Positions 17,627-26,729 of a stretch of 64,000 nucleotides of DNA are shown in pieces. This stretch comes from Streptomyces bikiniensis (lineage in GTDB: Bacteria > Actinomycetota > Actinomycetes > Streptomycetales > Streptomycetaceae). The translations under genes were made by a program, and so were the position numbers. Within the stretch, counting starts at the first letter, position 1. The number at the start of each line of letters is the position of its first letter. The stretch is from assembly GCA_000716465.1 (NCBI GenBank), contig JNWL01000016.1, forward strand, positions 1 through 64,000. The letters run 5' to 3'. The notes beneath the pieces are model-generated. The model saw only the letters and a program-made list of their open reading frames with translations. It was not told the origin of the DNA and made no database searches.

Positions 17627-17899
17627 ATGATGCACACGCTGGTCGGATGGCACGTGGAGATGGAGTTCCAGGAGGAGGGCGACCGGACGCGGGCCGCGGC
17701 CATGGTCCGGCTCGGCGACGGCACCGAGTTCCGGGCCCACGGCACCGCGAACCGGCACCCCTCCGACCCGGAGCAGCTGCGGGTCGGCGAGGAGATCGCC
17801 GGAGCGCGCGCCCTGATGGACCTCGCCTCGCAGCTCCTCCAGAAGGCCCACACGGAGATCGACGAGGTCTCCGGACGCACCTCGCACGCCATCCGGTGA
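17627..17899 (+). CDS. DUF1876 domain-containing protein
   Basis: A 90-residue small protein of the actinobacterial DUF1876 family (dsRNA-binding-like fold). The sequence runs from WHVEMEFQEEG through MVRLGDGTEFRAHGTANRHP to LMDLASQLLQKA, matching the compact alpha-beta fold known for the family. Function is unknown. ATG 17627 has GGAGG 8 nt upstream; an immediately following ATG is also possible. It lies downstream of hemB and converges on the DUF4232 lipoprotein gene. Confidence 0.85.
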   Translation: MMHTLVGWHVEMEFQEEGDRTRAAAMVRLGDGTEFRAHGTANRHPSDPEQLRVGEEIAGARALMDLASQLLQKAHTEIDEVSGRTSHAIR

Positions 17900-17916
17900 C
17901 ACGGTGACGACGACGG

Positions 17917-17955
17917 CGGCGCGCCGCGGCCCGGGGAACGGAACGCGGCGCGCCG
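17917..17955. terminator. Bidirectional hairpin between DUF1876 and DUF4232 genes
   Basis: A 12-bp perfect GC stem (17917-17928 with 17944-17955) in the 89-bp gap between two convergent genes; no T tract. Confidence 0.5.
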
Positions 17956-17988
17956 GGGACGGCCCGCGGAACCAGGAGCCCGGCGGAA

Positions 17989-18753
17989 TCAGAAGCCCAG
18001 GGCGTTCTCCATCGAGCTCTGCCAGTACGTGACCCGGGTGGTGCTGTCCGTGTACGTGCCGGCCGGCAGCTTCAGGACCGCCGGGCCCCCGGCCGAACCC
18101 GAGCCGTCGCGCGGGGCGAACCACACGGTCAGCTTCTTCGACGTCCGGCCGTGGCTCCCGCTGCCGTCGGCCGCCGACAGGATCATGGCCGCGTACGCGC
18201 TCTCGCCCGGGAACAGGGTGACGACCGCCTGCGGCTTGCTGCCCTGGTCCACCGCGACCGCCGCCTGCCCGTCGTCGAGGCGCAGCACCGGGGCGTAGTA
18301 GGCGCTGCACGCGGTGCGGCCGGTGTTGGTGACGGTGAGCATCGCGTGGTTCAGCGGGCGGCTGAGCGGGCTGTAGACGACCCGCACGGCCGACGCGTCG
18401 CAGGGGCGGTCGGCGGTGTTCTCGCCGTTGCCGTTGCCGCTGTTGCTGTTGCCCTTGCCCTTGTTTTTGCCGTCGTTCTTGCCGGGGGCGGGGGCGGGGG
18501 CGGTGGCGGTGGCTTCGGCGGAGCCCTGCGGGGAGGTGCTCTTGTCGCCGGATCCGTCCGTTGCCGCCGGCGTGGACGCCTTCGGCGCGGCGGTCGGCGT
18601 CGGGGCCTGGACGGGCGTCGGCGCGGTGGTGGTCGGGGACGAGGCCCGGCCCTCGTCCCGCGTCCCGTCTCCCGAGCCCTGGCAGGCGGTGAGGGAGAGG
18701 ACGGCGGCGGTGGCGGCCGCCGCGGCGGCGATGCGGATGCGGTGCGTACGCAT
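17989..18753 (-). CDS. DUF4232 lipoprotein
   Basis: A 254-residue secreted lipoprotein. The signal peptide ends in the lipobox LTAC (acylated Cys about residue 24), followed by a long disordered stretch rich in Thr, Pro, Ala and Asn/Gly/Lys, then a C-terminal DUF4232 domain (CDASAVRVVYSPLS to LKLPAGTYTD) of immunoglobulin-like beta type. Role unknown; such proteins sit on the outer face of the membrane. It is divergent from the HTH-membrane protein gene at 18989, which also has an extracytoplasmic domain, so the two may be functionally linked. Confidence 0.85.
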   Translation of the reverse strand: MRTHRIRIAAAAAATAAVLSLTACQGSGDGTRDEGRASSPTTTAPTPVQAPTPTAAPKASTPAATDGSGDKSTSPQGSAEATATAPAPAPGKNDGKNKGKGNSNSGNGNGENTADRPCDASAVRVVYSPLSRPLNHAMLTVTNTGRTACSAYYAPVLRLDDGQAAVAVDQGSKPQAVVTLFPGESAYAAMILSAADGSGSHGRTSKKLTVWFAPRDGSGSAGGPAVLKLPAGTYTDSTTRVTYWQSSMENALGF

Positions 18754-18988
18754 GGTGTGGAACCCCCGTGGGTGACGTTGCTTTTCGGTCTGTCTCCTGC
18801 TGCCGCGCCGTCCGTCGTCCGGTGCCGTGCGGCGTGGCCCCAGGTTGCGGGGCGGCGGATTCCGGCCGCAACGCCGAACGGGCCATGGGGGACACCGGAA
18901 CGCTCACGGGTACGGTGACCAGCGGGAACGGCCCCTGCCTGGAACGCCGTCCCGGGACGCGAGGACACCGGACACGGGGAGGGGCACG

Positions 18989-20392
18989 GTGGCGACCACA
19001 CCGGAGGCCCAGGAGTTGGGCGCGCTGCTGCGGCGGCTGAAGGAACGTTCGGGGCGCAGTTACGGGGTGCTCGCCGGGCGCCTGCACGTCAGCACGTCGA
19101 CGCTGCACCGCTACTGCAACGGGGACGCCGTACCGGCCGAGTTCGCGGCGGTCGAGCGGTTCGCACGGCTCTGCGGGGCCGAGCGCGAGGAGCTGATCGA
19201 GCTGCACCGGCGCTGGATCGTCGCGGACGACGCCCGGACCCGGAGCCGGTCGGTGACGAAGCCGGTCGGGGCGGAGGCGGACACGAAACCGGTGGCCGAG
19301 CCCGAGCCCGAGCCCGAGCCGGTGCCGGTGATCGGGCCCGAGCCCGAACCCGAGCCGGTGTCTGCGACGGAAGCCCCTCCGGACGAGCCCGGCGGGGCCG
19401 GTGGCGGGTTCCGGAAGGGCGGTGCGCGCCGGCGGCGGGTGCTCGTCGGGCTCGCCGCCGCCGCGGTCGTCGCGGTGGCCGTACCGGTCACCGTGTTCGC
19501 GGTCGGCGGCGACGGCGGGGGCCGACCGGAGCGGGCGGCGCCGGTGCCCGCCCCGTCCGGTCCGGCGACCGGCGGCACCCTCCCCGTACGCCCCGGCCCC
19601 GGCCCCGGCTCGCCCTCGGCCACGGCTCCGACCCCGTCCGGCACCCCGTCCGGCACCCCGACCGGTTCCCCGTCCCGGCCGCAGGACGGCAAGGGCTCCC
19701 CGTCCTCCCCGACCCCTTCGCGCGGCCCGTCGCCGACCGCCCAGCGGCCCGGTGCGCCCGCGCCCGGTGGCGTCCCCCTGCGCGTCGGCATCAGCTCGTA
19801 CAACTGGGACCACCCCTGCGGCCAGTACTACCTGCTCGACCGCGACCCCGGCACCGTGCCCCCGCCGCCCCCTCCCCAGGACCACCGGAGCTGGGCGCGG
19901 TCGTTCGGCGCGGTGGACGGCGGCGGGATGCGCCTCGAACTCACCGCCACGGGCCGCACGGCCGACTCCGTGGTGATCAACAGGGTCAACGTCCGGGTGG
20001 TGGGCCGCTCCGCCGCCCTGCCCTGGTCGGCTTTCTCGATGGGCGAGGGCTGCGGCAGCGGCGTCACCCCGCAGACGTTCGCCGTGGACCTCGACCGGCC
20101 CCAGCCCGGCGTCCGCCCGGTCGCCGGGCAGAACGGCGACATCGTCGTCCCCGCCGAGGACTTCCCCTACAAGGTCGCCTCCGACGACCCCCAGGTGCTC
20201 CGCTTCGACGTGACCACGAAGGCCCACGACGTCAGCTGGTACCTGGAGGTCGAATGGAGCAGCGGCGACCGCAAGGGCACGATCCGGGTCGACGACGGGG
20301 GCCGTCCCTTCCGCACCAGCGCGACCGCCGGGCGCCCCTCGTACATCTGGTGGGTCGACCCGGGCGAATGGCGCCCGAACGAGTGGGACTGA
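18989..20392 (+). CDS. Membrane-anchored helix-turn-helix protein with extracytoplasmic domain
   Basis: A 467-residue protein with three parts. Residues about 8-70 are an XRE-like HTH (LGALLRRLKERSGRSYGVLAGRL, VSTSTLHRYCNG); then a linker with repeated Glu-Pro pairs; a single transmembrane helix at about residues 150-170 (VLVGLAAAAVVAVAVPVTVFAV); a Pro/Ser/Thr-rich stalk; and a C-terminal extracytoplasmic domain starting near GVPLRVGISSYNWDHPCGQYYLLD and ending in TSATAGRPSYIWW. It resembles known streptomycete XRE/transmembrane proteins. It could transmit an extracellular signal to DNA, but this is inference. GTG 18989 has GGGGAGGGG upstream. Confidence 0.83.
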   Translation: MATTPEAQELGALLRRLKERSGRSYGVLAGRLHVSTSTLHRYCNGDAVPAEFAAVERFARLCGAEREELIELHRRWIVADDARTRSRSVTKPVGAEADTKPVAEPEPEPEPVPVIGPEPEPEPVSATEAPPDEPGGAGGGFRKGGARRRRVLVGLAAAAVVAVAVPVTVFAVGGDGGGRPERAAPVPAPSGPATGGTLPVRPGPGPGSPSATAPTPSGTPSGTPTGSPSRPQDGKGSPSSPTPSRGPSPTAQRPGAPAPGGVPLRVGISSYNWDHPCGQYYLLDRDPGTVPPPPPPQDHRSWARSFGAVDGGGMRLELTATGRTADSVVINRVNVRVVGRSAALPWSAFSMGEGCGSGVTPQTFAVDLDRPQPGVRPVAGQNGDIVVPAEDFPYKVASDDPQVLRFDVTTKAHDVSWYLEVEWSSGDRKGTIRVDDGGRPFRTSATAGRPSYIWWVDPGEWRPNEWD

Positions 20393-20410
20393 ACCGGGAC
20401 CGGACGCGGA

Positions 20411-20444
20411 ACGGGCACCCCCCGCCTGTGCGAGAGGTGCCCGT
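20411..20444. terminator. Bidirectional terminator between HTH gene and argS
   Basis: A 9-bp perfect stem ACGGGCACC / GGTGCCCGT (20411-20419 with 20436-20444) with an inner CGC/GCG pairing, placed between two convergent genes. Confidence 0.6.
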
Positions 20445-20477
20445 CGGTGCGCGGGAGGGCCCGGAAGCCCCCGGGGA

Positions 20478-22268
20478 TCAGAGCCGCTCGGGCGTCCGGA
20501 TGCCCAGGAGCGCCATGCCCCGGTGGAGCGTGCGGGCCGTCAGGTCGCAGAGGAACAGCCGGTTCTCCGCGACCTCCCGCGCCGGCTCCGGCTTGAGCAC
20601 CGGGCACTGGTCGTAGAACGTCGTGTACAGCGAGGCGAGCTGGTACAGGTACGCGGTCAGCTTGTGCGGCGCGTACTCCGCGGCCGCCTCCGCCACCGTC
20701 TCCCCGAACCCGTCCAGGTGCAGGCCGAGCGCGCGCTCCGCCGGGGCCAGCTCCAGCTCCGGGTGGGCGACCGGGGTGCGGTCGCCCGCCTTGCCGAAGA
20801 TCGACCTGACCCGCGCGTACGCGTACTGGATGTACACCGACGTGTCGCCGTTCAGCGACACCATCTGGTCCAGGTCGAACTTGTAGTCCCGCGCGGCCGA
20901 CGTCGACAGGTCGGCGTACTTCACCGCGCCGATGCCCACGTACTGCCCGTTCTCGACGATCTCCGCCTCGGTCAGGAGGGACTGCCCGGTCCTCTCCCGG
21001 TAGGCGTCCTCCTTCTCGCGGACGACCTCCGTCGCCCGGTCCACGGCCTCGTCCAGCAGGTCCACCAGCCGGACCGTCTCGCCCTCACGGGTCTTGAACG
21101 GCTTGCCGTCCTTGCCCAGGACCGTGCCGAACGCCAGCTGGTGCGCCTTCACCTCGTCGTTCAGCCAGCCCGCCCGGCGGGCCGTCTCGAACACCATCTT
21201 GAAGTGCAGCGACTGCCGCGCGTCCACCACGTACAGCAGGGACGTCGCCCGCAGGTTCCCCACCCGGTCCCGGATCGCCGACAGGTCCGTCGCCGCGTAC
21301 CCGAAACCGCCGTCCGACTTCTGCACGATCAGCGGCACCGGATTGCCGTCCGGGCCCTTCACGTCGTCGAAGAAGACGCACAGCGCGCCCTCGGAGCGGA
21401 CCGCGACGCCCTTCTCCTCCAGGATCCGGCAGGTCTCCGCCAGCATGTCGTTGTAACCCGACTCGCCAACCACGTCGGTGTCCCGGATGTCCATGTCCAG
21501 CTTGTCGAAGACCGAGTAGAAGTAGATCTTCGACTCGTCCACGAACCGCTGCCAGAACGCCAGGGTCTCCTCGTCACCGGCCTGGAGGTCCACCACCCGC
21601 GCGCGGGCCCGCGTCTTGAACCCCTCGTCCGAGTCGAACAGGGTGCGCGACGCCTTGTAGAGCCTGTTCAGGTTCGACATGGCCTCTTCGCCGGACACCT
21701 CGGACTCCGAGGAGTGGTCCAGCTCGTGCGGGTGCTCGATCAGGTACTGGATGAGCATGCCGAACTGGGTGCCCCAGTCGCCGATGTGGTGCCGCCGGAC
21801 CACCGTCTCGCCGGTGAACTCCAGGATCTCGACCATCGCCGCGCCGATCACCGCGGACCGCAGGTGGCCGACGTGCATCTCCTTCGCCACGTTCGGCTGC
21901 GCGTAGTCGATCACCGTCGTGCCCGCCGACTCGCTGAACGGCACGCCGAGCCGCGCGTCGGCGGCACGGGCCACCAAGGTCTCCACGATCGCCCGGTCGG
22001 TGACCGTGACGTTCAGGAAGCCGGGACCCGAGACCTCGACCTCCGCCAGGACGTCGTTCGCCGGAATCGCCTCGACGACCTTCGTCGCCAGCTCGCGCGG
22101 ATTGGCCTTCAGCCGCTTGGCGAGCGCCAGGATGCCGTTCGCCTGGAAGTCGGCCCGGTCGCTACGTCGCAGCAGCGGGTCGGCGGACGCGGCCTCCGGC
22201 AGGGCAGCCGAGAGTCCGTCCGCGAGGCGCTGCTGCACGGTCGAAGCGAGGGAAGGGACCGAGGCCAT
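20478..22268 (-). CDS. argS: Arginyl-tRNA synthetase
   Basis: A 596-residue class I aminoacyl-tRNA synthetase charging tRNA(Arg). The HIGH motif is HVGHLRS in [15 protein letters not shown], the N-terminal Add1 domain covers about the first 110 residues, and the C-terminal anticodon-binding DALR domain ends in [13 protein letters not shown]. As usual for ArgRS, a canonical KMSKS is replaced ([14 protein letters not shown]). ATG 22268 was chosen with GGAAG 5 nt upstream; the long in-frame extension upstream is an artefact of GC-rich sequence covering the lysS promoter and gene. Divergent from lysS. Confidence 0.96.
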   Translation of the reverse strand: MASVPSLASTVQQRLADGLSAALPEAASADPLLRRSDRADFQANGILALAKRLKANPRELATKVVEAIPANDVLAEVEVSGPGFLNVTVTDRAIVETLVARAADARLGVPFSESAGTTVIDYAQPNVAKEMHVGHLRSAVIGAAMVEILEFTGETVVRRHHIGDWGTQFGMLIQYLIEHPHELDHSSESEVSGEEAMSNLNRLYKASRTLFDSDEGFKTRARARVVDLQAGDEETLAFWQRFVDESKIYFYSVFDKLDMDIRDTDVVGESGYNDMLAETCRILEEKGVAVRSEGALCVFFDDVKGPDGNPVPLIVQKSDGGFGYAATDLSAIRDRVGNLRATSLLYVVDARQSLHFKMVFETARRAGWLNDEVKAHQLAFGTVLGKDGKPFKTREGETVRLVDLLDEAVDRATEVVREKEDAYRERTGQSLLTEAEIVENGQYVGIGAVKYADLSTSAARDYKFDLDQMVSLNGDTSVYIQYAYARVRSIFGKAGDRTPVAHPELELAPAERALGLHLDGFGETVAEAAAEYAPHKLTAYLYQLASLYTTFYDQCPVLKPEPAREVAENRLFLCDLTARTLHRGMALLGIRTPERL

Positions 22269-22386
22269 GAGCTTCCGTTTCCGTCGAGAGGTGTCCGGTG
22301 GTCTATTTCGCTTGTCAAGTGTCCCATGGGAGAGCAACGTGTTTTCCCTGCCTGTGGACGACCGGGACACGACCGGACCCCCGGAC

Positions 22387-22420
22387 GACCCCGGCCTGTG
22401 GACGACCCCGGCCTGTGGAC
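22387..22420. repeat. 17-bp perfect tandem repeat in argS-lysS intergenic region
   Basis: GACCCCGGCCTGTGGAC occurs twice head to tail (22387-22403, 22404-22420). A related CCTGTGGACGACC lies upstream at 22351. It is in the 246-bp region between the divergent argS and lysS genes, so it may affect their promoters. Confidence 0.8.
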
Positions 22421-22514
22421 AACCTCCGGGTCCGTCGTTCCGTCTGGGACAATGACAGGCGTGAGGCCCGACGCAGGGCACCGAGGGATTTACGGAAAGA
22501 AGGACGTACCGACC

Positions 22515-24239
22515 GTGGCTCAGAGCAGCACCGAGACCGACTGGGTCTCCCGTTTCGCGGACGAGGTCATCGCCGAGTCGGAGCGACGTGCGCCTGGCAA
22601 ACCGGTCGTCGTCGCCTCCGGACTCTCCCCCTCCGGCCCGATCCACCTCGGCAACCTCCGCGAGGTCATGACCCCGCACCTGGTCGCCGACGAGATCCGC
22701 CGCCGCGGCCACACCGTCCGGCACCTCATCTCCTGGGACGACTACGACCGCTACCGGAAGGTTCCGGGCGGCGTCGAGGGCGTCGACGAGACCTGGGCCG
22801 AGCACATCGGCAAGCCGCTGACCTCCGTCCCGGCCCCCGCCGGCTCGCCCCACCCCAACTGGGCCGAGCACTTCAAGGCCGCCATGGTCGAGTCCCTGGC
22901 CGAGCTCGGCGTCGAGTACGACCCGATCAGCCAGACCGAGCAGTACACCGCCGGCGCCTACCGCGAGCAGATCCTGCACGCCATGCGCCACCGCGCCGAC
23001 ATCGACGCCATCCTCGACCAGTACCGGACGAAGAAGGCGCCGAAGAAGCAGTCCCAGAAGCCCGTCGACGCGGCCGAGCTGGAGGCCGAGGAGGGCTCCG
23101 GCGCGGCCGCCGAGGACGACGGCTCCGGCGGCGGCGCCGGCTACTTCCCGTACAAGCCCTACTGCGGGCGGTGCGAGAAGGACCTCACCACCGTCACCTC
23201 CTACGACGACGACACCACCGAACTCGCCTACACCTGCACCGCCTGCGGCTTCGCCGAGACCGTGAAGCTCAGCGAGTTCAACCGCGGCAAGCTCGTCTGG
23301 AAGGTCGACTGGCCCATGCGCTGGGCCTACGAGGGCGTCGTCTTCGAGCCCTCCGGCGTCGACCACTCCTCGCCCGGCTCCTCCTTCGTCGTCGGCGGCC
23401 AGATCGTCCGCGAGGTCTTCGACGGCGTCCAGCCCATCGGCCCCATGTACGCCTTCGTCGGCATCAGCGGCATGGCCAAGATGTCCTCCTCCCGAGGCGG
23501 CGTCCCCACCCCCGCCGACGCCCTGAAGATCATGGAAGCGCCCCTGCTGCGCTGGCTCTACGCCCGCCGCAAGCCCAACCAGTCCTTCAAGATCGCCTTC
23601 GACCAGGAGATCCAGCGCCTCTACGACGAGTGGGACAAGCTGGAGGCCAAGGTCGCCGACGGCACCGTCCTGCCCGCCGACGCCGCCGCCCACTCCCGCG
23701 CCGCCCGCACCGCCGCCGGCGAACTCCCCCGCACCCCGCGCCCGCTCCCGTACCGGACCCTGGCCTCGGTCATGGACATCACCGCCGGCCACGACGAGCA
23801 GACCCTGCGGATCCTGACCGAACTCGACCCCGACAACCCCGTCACCTCCCTCGACGAGGTCCGGCCGCGCCTCGACCGCGCCGAGAACTGGATCACCAAC
23901 CAGGTCCCGGCCGACCAGCGCACCATCGTCCGCGACGAGCCCGACACCGAACTCCTCGGCTCCCTGGACGACGAGGGCCGCGAGTCCCTGCGCCTCCTCC
24001 TGGACGGCCTCGACACCCACTGGTCGCTCGACGGGCTCACCACCCTCGTCTACGGCGTCCCGAAGGTCATGGCCGGACTCGACCCCGAGGCCAAGCCGAC
24101 CCCCGAACTCAAGCTCGCCCAGCGCGCCTTCTTCGCCCTGCTCTACAAGCTCCTCGTGAGCCGCGAGACCGGCCCGCGCCTCCCCACCCTCCTCCTCGCC
24201 GTCGGCGCGGAGCGGGTGAGGAAGCTCCTCGGCGCCTGA
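22515..24239 (+). CDS. lysS: Lysyl-tRNA synthetase, class I
   Basis: A 574-residue class I LysRS (the archaeal-type enzyme found also in actinobacteria and spirochaetes) rather than the class II enzyme. The HIGH-like motif is [10 protein letters not shown] near residue 40 and the KMSKS-like motif is [10 protein letters not shown] zinc-ribbon insert CGRCEK...CTACGF precedes it. GTG 22515 has AAGGA 10 nt upstream; an upstream in-frame ATG at 22452 ([10 protein letters not shown]) is the alternative. It ends at a strong bidirectional terminator. Confidence 0.95.
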   Translation: MAQSSTETDWVSRFADEVIAESERRAPGKPVVVASGLSPSGPIHLGNLREVMTPHLVADEIRRRGHTVRHLISWDDYDRYRKVPGGVEGVDETWAEHIGKPLTSVPAPAGSPHPNWAEHFKAAMVESLAELGVEYDPISQTEQYTAGAYREQILHAMRHRADIDAILDQYRTKKAPKKQSQKPVDAAELEAEEGSGAAAEDDGSGGGAGYFPYKPYCGRCEKDLTTVTSYDDDTTELAYTCTACGFAETVKLSEFNRGKLVWKVDWPMRWAYEGVVFEPSGVDHSSPGSSFVVGGQIVREVFDGVQPIGPMYAFVGISGMAKMSSSRGGVPTPADALKIMEAPLLRWLYARRKPNQSFKIAFDQEIQRLYDEWDKLEAKVADGTVLPADAAAHSRAARTAAGELPRTPRPLPYRTLASVMDITAGHDEQTLRILTELDPDNPVTSLDEVRPRLDRAENWITNQVPADQRTIVRDEPDTELLGSLDDEGRESLRLLLDGLDTHWSLDGLTTLVYGVPKVMAGLDPEAKPTPELKLAQRAFFALLYKLLVSRETGPRLPTLLLAVGAERVRKLLGA

Positions 24240-24261
24240 CGCGCACGGGAAACCACACGCG

Positions 24262-24303
24262 AAGGGGGCCGCCGCCCGGAAACCTCCGGGCGGCGGCCCC
24301 CTT
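24262..24303. terminator. Bidirectional terminator after lysS
   Basis: A perfect 19-bp stem (24262-24280 with 24285-24303), loop AACC, with A-rich and T-rich flanks on either strand. It separates lysS from the convergent DUF2637 gene. Confidence 0.85.
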
Positions 24304-24335
24304 CCCGTACCGCCGTACGTCCTGCGCCGTACGGA

Positions 24336-25724
24336 TCAGGTGGTGTGGCGCGCGGCGAACGCCTCCTGGACGCCCGCCCGCACCTCGAAGATCAACTGCT
24401 GGGCGTGCTCGGGGTCGTAGTACTCCTGACCGCCGTGCTCCTCGGCCACCCGGTGCGCGGCCTCCGCCGCGTCCATGACGGCGTCGTGCTCGTGGGCGTA
24501 CTCCCACATCAGGTCGTGGACGACCTTGTGGAGCCGGCCGCCCCGCGGGTCCTGCTCACCGGCGAACTCACCGGCGAACTCACCGGCGAACTCACCGGCG
24601 TAGCCGTCGGCGGCGTACTCCTCGACGCCCTCCCCGACGCCCTCCGGGTGCTCGGCGGACCCCTCGGCCCCCTGCGGAACCGGACCGAACACCGGCTCCG
24701 GCCCTTCGACGCCCTGGAGGTTGTACGTACCCGTGTACGCCTTCGGAGAGACCTCCGGCGTGTCGAACCACGGGCTCTCGTGGTTCACCGGCAGCACGAC
24801 CGGAACGTCCGGCCGCGGAAGCCCGGCCTGCTGCGGAAGCCGCTGCGGATGCTGGAACTGCTGCGGCAGCTCGGACTGCTGGGGCGCCGGGGCCTCGGGG
24901 GACGCCGGATCCGCCGGTACTGCCGGATCCGCCGGCACTGCCGGAGCCGCCGGGAGCTGCCCGTACGCCTGCCCCGGTCCCTGAACCTGCGCCTGGCCCT
25001 GGCCCTGGCCCTGCACCTGGCCCTGCTGCGGAGGCAGCACCGCCGGCTCGATCCCCGCCGCCGCCAGACCCGCCGCCGCCGTCTCCGCCAGCGGCACCCC
25101 GTACCGCGCCAGACGCAGCGGCATCAGCGCTTCCACCGGCGCCTTCCGCCGCCAGTTCCGCCCGAACCGCGCCTGCAGCCGGGCCTGGTAGATCATCCGC
25201 TCCTGCTCCAGCTTGATGACCTGCTCGTACGAACGCAGCTCCCACAGCTTCATCCGCCGCCACAGCCGGAACGTCGGTATCGGCGACAGCAGCCACCGGG
25301 TCAGCCGCACGCCCTCCATGTGCTTGTCGGCCGTGATGTCCGCGATCCGGCCCACGGCGTGCCGCGCGGCCTCCACCGCGACCACGAACAGCACCGGGAT
25401 CACCGCGTGCATGCCCACGCCCAGCGGGTCCGGCCAGGCCGCCGCGCCGTTGAACGCGATCGTCGCCGCCGTGAGCACCCACGCCGTCTGCCGCAGCAGC
25501 GGGAACGGGATCCGCAGCCACGTCAGCAGCAGGTCGAGCGCGAGCAGCACACAGATGCCCGCGTCGATGCCGATCGGGAAGAAGTACGAGAAGGTGCCGA
25601 AACCCTTGTGCACGGCGAGCTCGCGCACGGCGGCGTACGAACCCGCGAAACCGATCCCCGCGATGATCAGCGCACCGGCGATGACGAGGCCGATGAGTAC
25701 CCGGTGTGTGCGTGTCAGCTGCAT
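24336..25724 (-). CDS. DUF2637 domain-containing membrane protein
   Basis: A 462-residue protein. Four hydrophobic helices in the first 125 residues (VLIGLVIAGALIIAGIGFAG, FPIGIDAGICVLLALDLLL, WVLTAATIAFNGAAAWP, AVIPVLFVVAVEAARHAV) form the DUF2637 membrane domain, followed by a basic helical region. The second half is low complexity: a Gln/Gly run (QGQVQGQGQGQAQ), Pro/Ala repeats and a GEFA repeat. The C-terminal 60 residues are helical and acidic. DUF2637 proteins are common in actinobacterial chromosomes and conjugative elements; function unknown. ATG 25724 was used. Confidence 0.82.
   Translation of the reverse strand: MQLTRTHRVLIGLVIAGALIIAGIGFAGSYAAVRELAVHKGFGTFSYFFPIGIDAGICVLLALDLLLTWLRIPFPLLRQTAWVLTAATIAFNGAAAWPDPLGVGMHAVIPVLFVVAVEAARHAVGRIADITADKHMEGVRLTRWLLSPIPTFRLWRRMKLWELRSYEQVIKLEQERMIYQARLQARFGRNWRRKAPVEALMPLRLARYGVPLAETAAAGLAAAGIEPAVLPPQQGQVQGQGQGQAQVQGPGQAYGQLPAAPAVPADPAVPADPASPEAPAPQQSELPQQFQHPQRLPQQAGLPRPDVPVVLPVNHESPWFDTPEVSPKAYTGTYNLQGVEGPEPVFGPVPQGAEGSAEHPEGVGEGVEEYAADGYAGEFAGEFAGEFAGEQDPRGGRLHKVVHDLMWEYAHEHDAVMDAAEAAHRVAEEHGGQEYYDPEHAQQLIFEVRAGVQEAFAARHTT
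24555..24600. repeat. 12-bp tandem repeat inside DUF2637 gene
   Basis: CTCACCGGCGAA is repeated 3.8 times without a mismatch. On the coding (minus) strand it encodes GEFA three times. Repeat length is a multiple of three, so copy number changes keep the frame. Confidence 0.9.
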
Positions 25725-25790
25725 CGCGGCCACCCGCGACCCCTCCCGTCGTTCGACATCTCGCGCGCACAGAGTGGCACATGTGAACGA

Positions 25791-25816
25791 AGCCCGCCCC
25801 GGGGGAGGGGCGGGCT
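25791..25816 (-). terminator. Terminator of the first DUF3558 lipoprotein gene
   Basis: A 10-bp stem AGCCCGCCCC / GGGGCGGGCT with a 6-nt loop lies 25 nt after the stop of the gene at 25841 (minus strand) and is followed by TTCGTT. Confidence 0.65.
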
Positions 25817-25840
25817 CCGTACGAATGGACCGTTTTGCGC

Positions 25841-26572
25841 CTACTTGTTGGCCGCCGCGACCGACGCCACGGCCTCCTTGGCCGCCGCGACCGCGCCGTC
25901 CGTGATCGTCTTCTCCGTCGGCGTCGGCGCACCCGAGTAACCCGCGCCGTTGTACGACAACAGGACCAGCACATTGCCCGTACGCGCCACGATCGACGTG
26001 TACACGAAGTTCACGCCCGTCTTGCTCTCCTGGTACGTCACGGTCTTCGCCTCGTCGCCGATGCCCGTGGCCGCCGTTGTCCGGAGGTTCTTCGCCCCGG
26101 CCGTCCCCTCGACCTTGGCGACCTCCTTCGCGAGGTTCTCCCGCGCCCGGTCCTGACCGCTGCCGAGCGTGACGTCCGACTCGTACCGGTAGAACGACAC
26201 GTCCAGCCAGCGGTACTGCGAACCCTTCACGCCCTTGTCGTCCAGACCGTTCCACGAGCAGCCGCCACGGCTGCCCAGATCGCTGGAGACGCCCGGCGTC
26301 CCGTTCTTGGTCTTCGCCTTCGGCACCAGGGCCTCGGTCGTCTTCGCCGAGATCGACCGGCACACCTGGGGCAGCTTCGCGAACTTCGCCGCCTCGACCG
26401 TCTTCGTCGTCTGTGCGGGCGAGGGGGTCGCGGACGCCGACGCGCTCGCCTTCTCCTGCGCCTTCGACTTCCCGGAGTCACCGGAGTCGGAGGAGCAGCC
26501 GGCGACGACGAGCATCACCGGGACGGCTGCGCAGGCGAGTATGCGGGTGAGTCGCGGAGCTGATCGCTGCAT
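25841..26572 (-). CDS. DUF3558-like lipoprotein
   Basis: A 243-residue secreted lipoprotein. The signal peptide (LACAAVPVMLVV) ends in lipobox VAGC, followed by a Ser/Asp/Lys-rich linker and a C-terminal domain of DUF3558 type (FAKLPQVCRSISAKT through WNGLDDKG, to NFVYTSIVARTGNVLVLLSY). It forms a tandem pair with the next upstream gene on the same strand, and the two share the same layout: lipobox, Cys-containing first block, and a late beta-rich block. Function unknown. ATG 26572 has AGGAACC just upstream. Confidence 0.84.
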   Translation of the reverse strand: MQRSAPRLTRILACAAVPVMLVVAGCSSDSGDSGKSKAQEKASASASATPSPAQTTKTVEAAKFAKLPQVCRSISAKTTEALVPKAKTKNGTPGVSSDLGSRGGCSWNGLDDKGVKGSQYRWLDVSFYRYESDVTLGSGQDRARENLAKEVAKVEGTAGAKNLRTTAATGIGDEAKTVTYQESKTGVNFVYTSIVARTGNVLVLLSYNGAGYSGAPTPTEKTITDGAVAAAKEAVASVAAANK

Positions 26573-26729
26573 GGTTCCTTCAGTCGCTTGTCGTACGGTC
26601 CGGTCGTCGCACGGTCCGGACCCGGGCCCGGTCCTGACCCCGGTCCGGCGACCGCGACCACCGGTACGGCCACGGGCTACGGCGACACGTTACGTGGTCG
26701 CCGCCCGCTCACGGAGCGGCACCGGACGG

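Noticed and set aside
20523..22514. Long reading frames on the strand opposite argS, joined to lysS
   Set aside because: They are GC-rich antisense extensions without family motifs; the real lysS start is at 22515 (or 22452).
24555..24600. Possible CRISPR or iteron array
   Set aside because: The units are 12 bp, contiguous, without spacers, in frame and translated as GEFA repeats.
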